Origin: Candidatus Campbelliibacteriota bacterium
GTDB lineage: Bacteria > Patescibacteriota > Minisyncoccia > UBA9983
Length of the DNA stretch: 7,227 nucleotides
Assembly: GCA_003231675.1 (NCBI GenBank)
Contig: QIJB01000036.1
Coordinates: forward strand, 1 to 7,227
Direction: 5' to 3'
Shown here: positions 5,803 through 7,227 of the stretch, piece by piece
Layout of the letters: each line of letters opens with the position of its first letter
How positions within the stretch are numbered: the stretch's first letter is position 1
Program-made: the position numbers and the translations under genes
The notes under the pieces: model-generated
Seen by the model: the letters and a program-made list of their open reading frames with translations, nothing else
Database searches by the model: none
Told to the model about the DNA's origin: nothing

Positions 5803-5816
5803 CAACCTTGCGGTTG
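5803..5816 (+). promoter_or_regulatory. Small hairpin in the rpsT leader
   Basis: CAACC (5803-5807) pairs with GGTTG (5812-5816) around a TTGC loop, 27 bases before the rpsT start. It resembles the small tetraloop hairpins before nusA and the lipoprotein gene but has a weaker five-pair stem. It could be chance or a site for autoregulation. Confidence 0.4.
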
Positions 5817-5843
5817 ATTATTTCGTCCATAAATAAAATTGAT

Positions 5844-6101
5844 ATGCCAATTACAAAATCAGCGAAAAAAGCGTTGCGCCAATCAGTTAAAAAAAAGAAA
5901 TCAAATCTTCTCAAAAAAGAAGAGATGAAGGACGTTGTTAAAAAAATAACCAAACTGAAGGAAAAAGGCGAAAACGAAGAGGCGAAGAAACTGATTTCTT
6001 CCGTCTACAAGGCCATTGATAAGGCCGCAAAAAAAGGAGTGATTAAGAAAAACACCGCTTCCAGAAAAAAATCTCGCTTAGTCAAATCTTTAGGAAAATA
6101 A
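5844..6101 (+). CDS. rpsT: 30S ribosomal protein S20 (bS20)
   Basis: bS20 is a helical-bundle protein that binds the bottom of the 30S body during early assembly. From the ATG at 5844 it has 85 residues, close to the usual 85-90, and is very lysine-rich. Family features are the start MPITKSAKKALRQS and the C-terminal helix IDKAAKKGVIKKNTASRKKSRL. An in-frame TTG at 5808 would add 12 unrelated residues and sits inside the leader hairpin, so it is rejected. rpsT is usually a stand-alone gene; here it follows the truncated spc cluster and ends at a strong terminator. Confidence 0.95.
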   Translation: MPITKSAKKALRQSVKKKKSNLLKKEEMKDVVKKITKLKEKGENEEAKKLISSVYKAIDKAAKKGVIKKNTASRKKSRLVKSLGK

Positions 6102-6130
6102 AGGTAGTTTTATTTTTTTCTCATGAATTA

Positions 6131-6161
6131 AAAAACCGGCAATAAATCATTGCCGGTTTTT
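6131..6161. terminator. Bidirectional intrinsic terminator
   Basis: A perfect 13-bp stem (6131-6143 with 6149-6161) encloses the loop AAATC. Its core is CCGGCAAT, with A5 on one outer edge and T5 on the other, so it can terminate rpsT on the plus strand and the small membrane protein gene at 6170 on the minus strand. Confidence 0.92.
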
Positions 6162-6169
6162 CCTACCGA

Positions 6170-6409
6170 TTAGATCCAGAGCGCAATCGTAATGGCGATA
6201 ATCAGCGCGACGAAAGCCAAGACGATGTAACTCGCTTGTTTCTCGTTCTTCACCAATCCTCCCGAATATTTAGTTATCATATCAACAAGCTTTGAGCCTT
6301 TTGCGGGGTAGCGATTGGACAGACCTGAAGTTATTTCCGCTTTTTCGCCTTCAGCTTCATCTGAGGCGACCCTGAGGTCCACATTCTCTTTGTTCTCATT
6401 ATATTCCAT
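6170..6409 (-). CDS. Small tail-anchored membrane protein, function unknown
   Basis: The 79-residue product has a charged, mostly acidic N-terminal half (MEYNENKENVDLRVASDEAE), a middle segment rich in K, G and S, and one hydrophobic helix at about 59-79 that runs to the last residue. This layout predicts a single-pass protein with its N-terminus in the cytoplasm and practically nothing on the other side. I know of no assigned function; short NEKQAS-plus-helix proteins look familiar from Parcubacteria genomes, but that is memory, not a search. It lies downstream of the tRNA on the same strand and has its own promoter candidate. It ends at the shared bidirectional terminator. An AGGAGG lies 25 bases before the ATG, too far to act as a normal SD. 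Confidence 0.75.
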   Translation of the reverse strand: MEYNENKENVDLRVASDEAEGEKAEITSGLSNRYPAKGSKLVDMITKYSGGLVKNEKQASYIVLAFVALIIAITIALWI

Positions 6410-6443
6410 ATTTTTTAAAATTAATTATAATCAACCTCCTTTA

Positions 6444-6473
6444 ATTATATAACATTCCACCCCTCTTTTTCAA
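6444..6473 (-). promoter_or_regulatory. Promoter candidate for the 79-residue membrane protein
   Basis: On the minus strand TTGAAA (6473-6468) and a perfect TATAAT (6449-6444) are spaced by 18 bp. Transcription would start near 6437, within the AGGAGG sequence, leaving a leader of about 28 bases. A second TATAAT occurs closer to the gene (6429-6424) but lacks a recognisable -35. Confidence 0.6.
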
Positions 6474-6493
6474 GAAAAGGCCGTAAATCTTAT

Positions 6494-6565
6494 TGCCCTC
6501 AAGAGGAGTCGAACCTCTATTTCAAACTCCGCAAGCTTGTGTCCTATCCGTTGAACGATGAGGGC
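6494..6565 (-). tRNA. tRNA-Arg (anticodon GCG)
   Basis: The minus strand folds into a full cloverleaf: 7-bp acceptor stem GCCCTCA/TGAGGGC, D arm GTTC-AACGGATA-GGAC, anticodon arm CAAGC-TTGCGGA-GTTTG, a 4-base variable loop AAAT, and T arm AGAGG-TTCGACT-CCTCT. The anticodon GCG (6532-6530) reads CGC and CGU. A20 in the D loop and C35 are the known arginine identity elements, and the discriminator is A73. A15 and T48 can form the Levitt pair. CCA is not encoded, since ATA follows A73, so it must be added enzymatically. The tRNA begins 24 bases after the stop of the gene at 6590-7060 and could be processed from the same transcript. Most bacteria use an ACG (inosine) tRNA for this box, so G34 is noteworthy. 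Confidence 0.93.
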
Positions 6566-6589
6566 TCTTTGGTCGTCAAAATATTTGTA

Positions 6590-7060
6590 TTAAAATCTCA
6601 TAATCTCCATTATCGTCGCTGTGAGCGATTCCTCTATTTTCTCTTCATCCAAGAACTGCAAGAGATAATCGCGTATTTTTTCCGGATCCTCGTTTTTTAG
6701 CATTATTTTCACATGAGGCATAAATGTTTTTTGGGATTTGATGATGAGCTCTTTTTTTTGTGGCGGATCATAGTTTATCCAAAAGGACTCAAGATTTTCA
6801 TAGTCAAACATTCTGTCGCCAACCAGTATTCCTTTCGGACCTATTTTAAATTTAACCGTAGCGGGCTTTTTCGCTCCATAAAGGGCGATGGAGAAACCTC
6901 CAACCGCCGCCAATATTCCCCAAAGCATATTTTTAAAAATAACAGCGAGGGCAATTAAGGTAACGGTGGCGATACCCACAATCCAAAACCAGTCAACCGT
7001 CTTTTCTCTGTATTCAAATTCAGGAGCGCTCCATTCAATTGTTTCCGATTTGTTTTCCAT
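6590..7060 (-). CDS. Two-helix membrane protein with possible PH-like domain
   Basis: The 156-residue product has a polar N-terminus with the pattern EWSAPEFEYREKTVDWFW (9-26), two closely spaced hydrophobic helices (about 24-42 and 44-63), and a soluble C-terminal part. Residues 68-140 alternate beta-like segments (VKFKIGPKGILVGDRMFDY, then LESFWINYD, KELIIKSQ, HVKIML) and end in a helix (PEKIRDYLLQFLDEE), an order that suggests a small pleckstrin-homology-like barrel as in bacterial bPH proteins. This is inference from pattern. I recall similar proteins, with the EW-EYREK-DWFW opening, as common conserved hypotheticals in Parcubacteria. Function is unknown. The start has ATT before ATG and no SD; a -10-like TATACA lies upstream (7097-7092) without a good -35. 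The tRNA follows 24 bases downstream. Confidence 0.85.
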   Translation of the reverse strand: MENKSETIEWSAPEFEYREKTVDWFWIVGIATVTLIALAVIFKNMLWGILAAVGGFSIALYGAKKPATVKFKIGPKGILVGDRMFDYENLESFWINYDPPQKKELIIKSQKTFMPHVKIMLKNEDPEKIRDYLLQFLDEEKIEESLTATIMEIMRF

Positions 7061-7195
7061 AATGGACTTGACCGCCGTTTAAGCGCGCCTATGTATAAAT
7101 CTTAACATAAAAACCCTTGAATTTAAAATATTACACACCTAAGTTCAAGAAATAATTGCAACACTTTGGTCGAAATAAAGTAAAATCAAAGTGTT
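7061..7195. other. Divergent intergenic region at the right edge
   Basis: This AT-rich gap separates the minus-strand gene ending at 7060 from the plus-strand start at 7196 and should carry promoters for both. The clearest element is the inverted repeat at 7160-7195. For the plus gene, TTGCAA (7156-7161) and TAAAAT (7181-7186) form a weak promoter-like pair with 19-bp spacing. Confidence 0.5.
7160..7195. repeat. 9-bp inverted repeat ending at a start codon
   Basis: AACACTTTG (7160-7168) and CAAAGTGTT (7187-7195) are perfectly complementary and separated by 18 bases. In RNA a G-U and a U-A pair could extend the stem by two. The right arm ends on the base before the ATG at 7196. It may be an operator spanning the promoter or a hairpin affecting initiation. 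Confidence 0.7.
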
Positions 7196-7227
7196 ATGGC
7201 AAAATCACAAAAAGGCGCTGAAAGGCG
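7196..7227 (+). CDS. 5' end of an unidentified gene (partial)
   Basis: An ATG at 7196 opens a frame reading MAKSQKGAER to the window edge with no stop. The start is hydrophilic and basic, so it is not a signal peptide; a nucleic-acid-associated protein is possible but not shown. The call rests on an acceptable start codon, the divergent arrangement and the inverted repeat immediately upstream. Ten codons cannot identify it. Confidence 0.45.
   Translation, partial: MAKSQKGAER

Noticed and set aside
5808..5843. TTG start extending S20 by 12 residues
   Set aside because: It falls in the loop of the leader hairpin, and the added residues are unlike the bS20 N-terminus.
6713..7082. Plus-strand open frames opposite the 156-residue membrane protein
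   Set aside because: The minus-strand frame has coherent helices and a beta-rich domain; the plus-strand frames are low-quality and overlap it entirely.

Overview
The window looks like chromosomal DNA from a member of the Candidate Phyla Radiation (Patescibacteria, probably Parcubacteria-like). This rests on four things: compact ribosomal proteins with AT-rich coding, the absence of rpmD (uL30) after rpsE, almost no Shine-Dalgarno sites, and small membrane proteins of a kind I associate with that group. The placement is inferred from style and gene content; no 16S rRNA gene or other decisive marker is present.

Layout. Positions 1-48 hold the first 16 codons of a minus-strand gene with a signal-peptide-like start. 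Positions 49-383 form a divergent intergenic region rich in palindromes. Positions 384-1775 encode a secreted lipoprotein with a fibronectin type III domain and about seven propeller-like repeats, closed by a strong intrinsic terminator. A near-consensus promoter at 1831-1858 then drives a translation and transcription block: nusA, rplE (uL5), rpsN (uS14, zinc form), rpsH (uS8), rplF (uL6), rplR (uL18) and rpsE (uS5), followed after 101 bp by rpsT (bS20). A bidirectional terminator at 6131-6161 separates this from a minus-strand group: a two-helix membrane protein with a possible PH-like domain, a tRNA-Arg(GCG), and a 79-residue tail-anchored membrane protein. At the right edge a plus-strand gene begins at 7196, directly behind an inverted repeat.

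How the genes work together. The central block is housekeeping: NusA tunes RNA polymerase pausing and termination, and the ribosomal proteins build both subunits. It is unusual as a rearranged fragment of the spc operon. rplN and rplX are missing before rplE, rplO and secY are missing after rpsE, and nusA stands in the leading position without rimP or infB.

The most interesting signals are not a new enzyme system. They are the nearly SD-less start sites, often reading ATT directly before ATG, beside one gene with a perfect SD and a TTG start; small hairpins near the predicted 5' ends of several transcripts; the palindromes at 140-176 and 201-246; the start-codon inverted repeat at 7160-7195; and a tRNA-Arg with G34. 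I found no CRISPR array, transposase, phage gene or defence gene.
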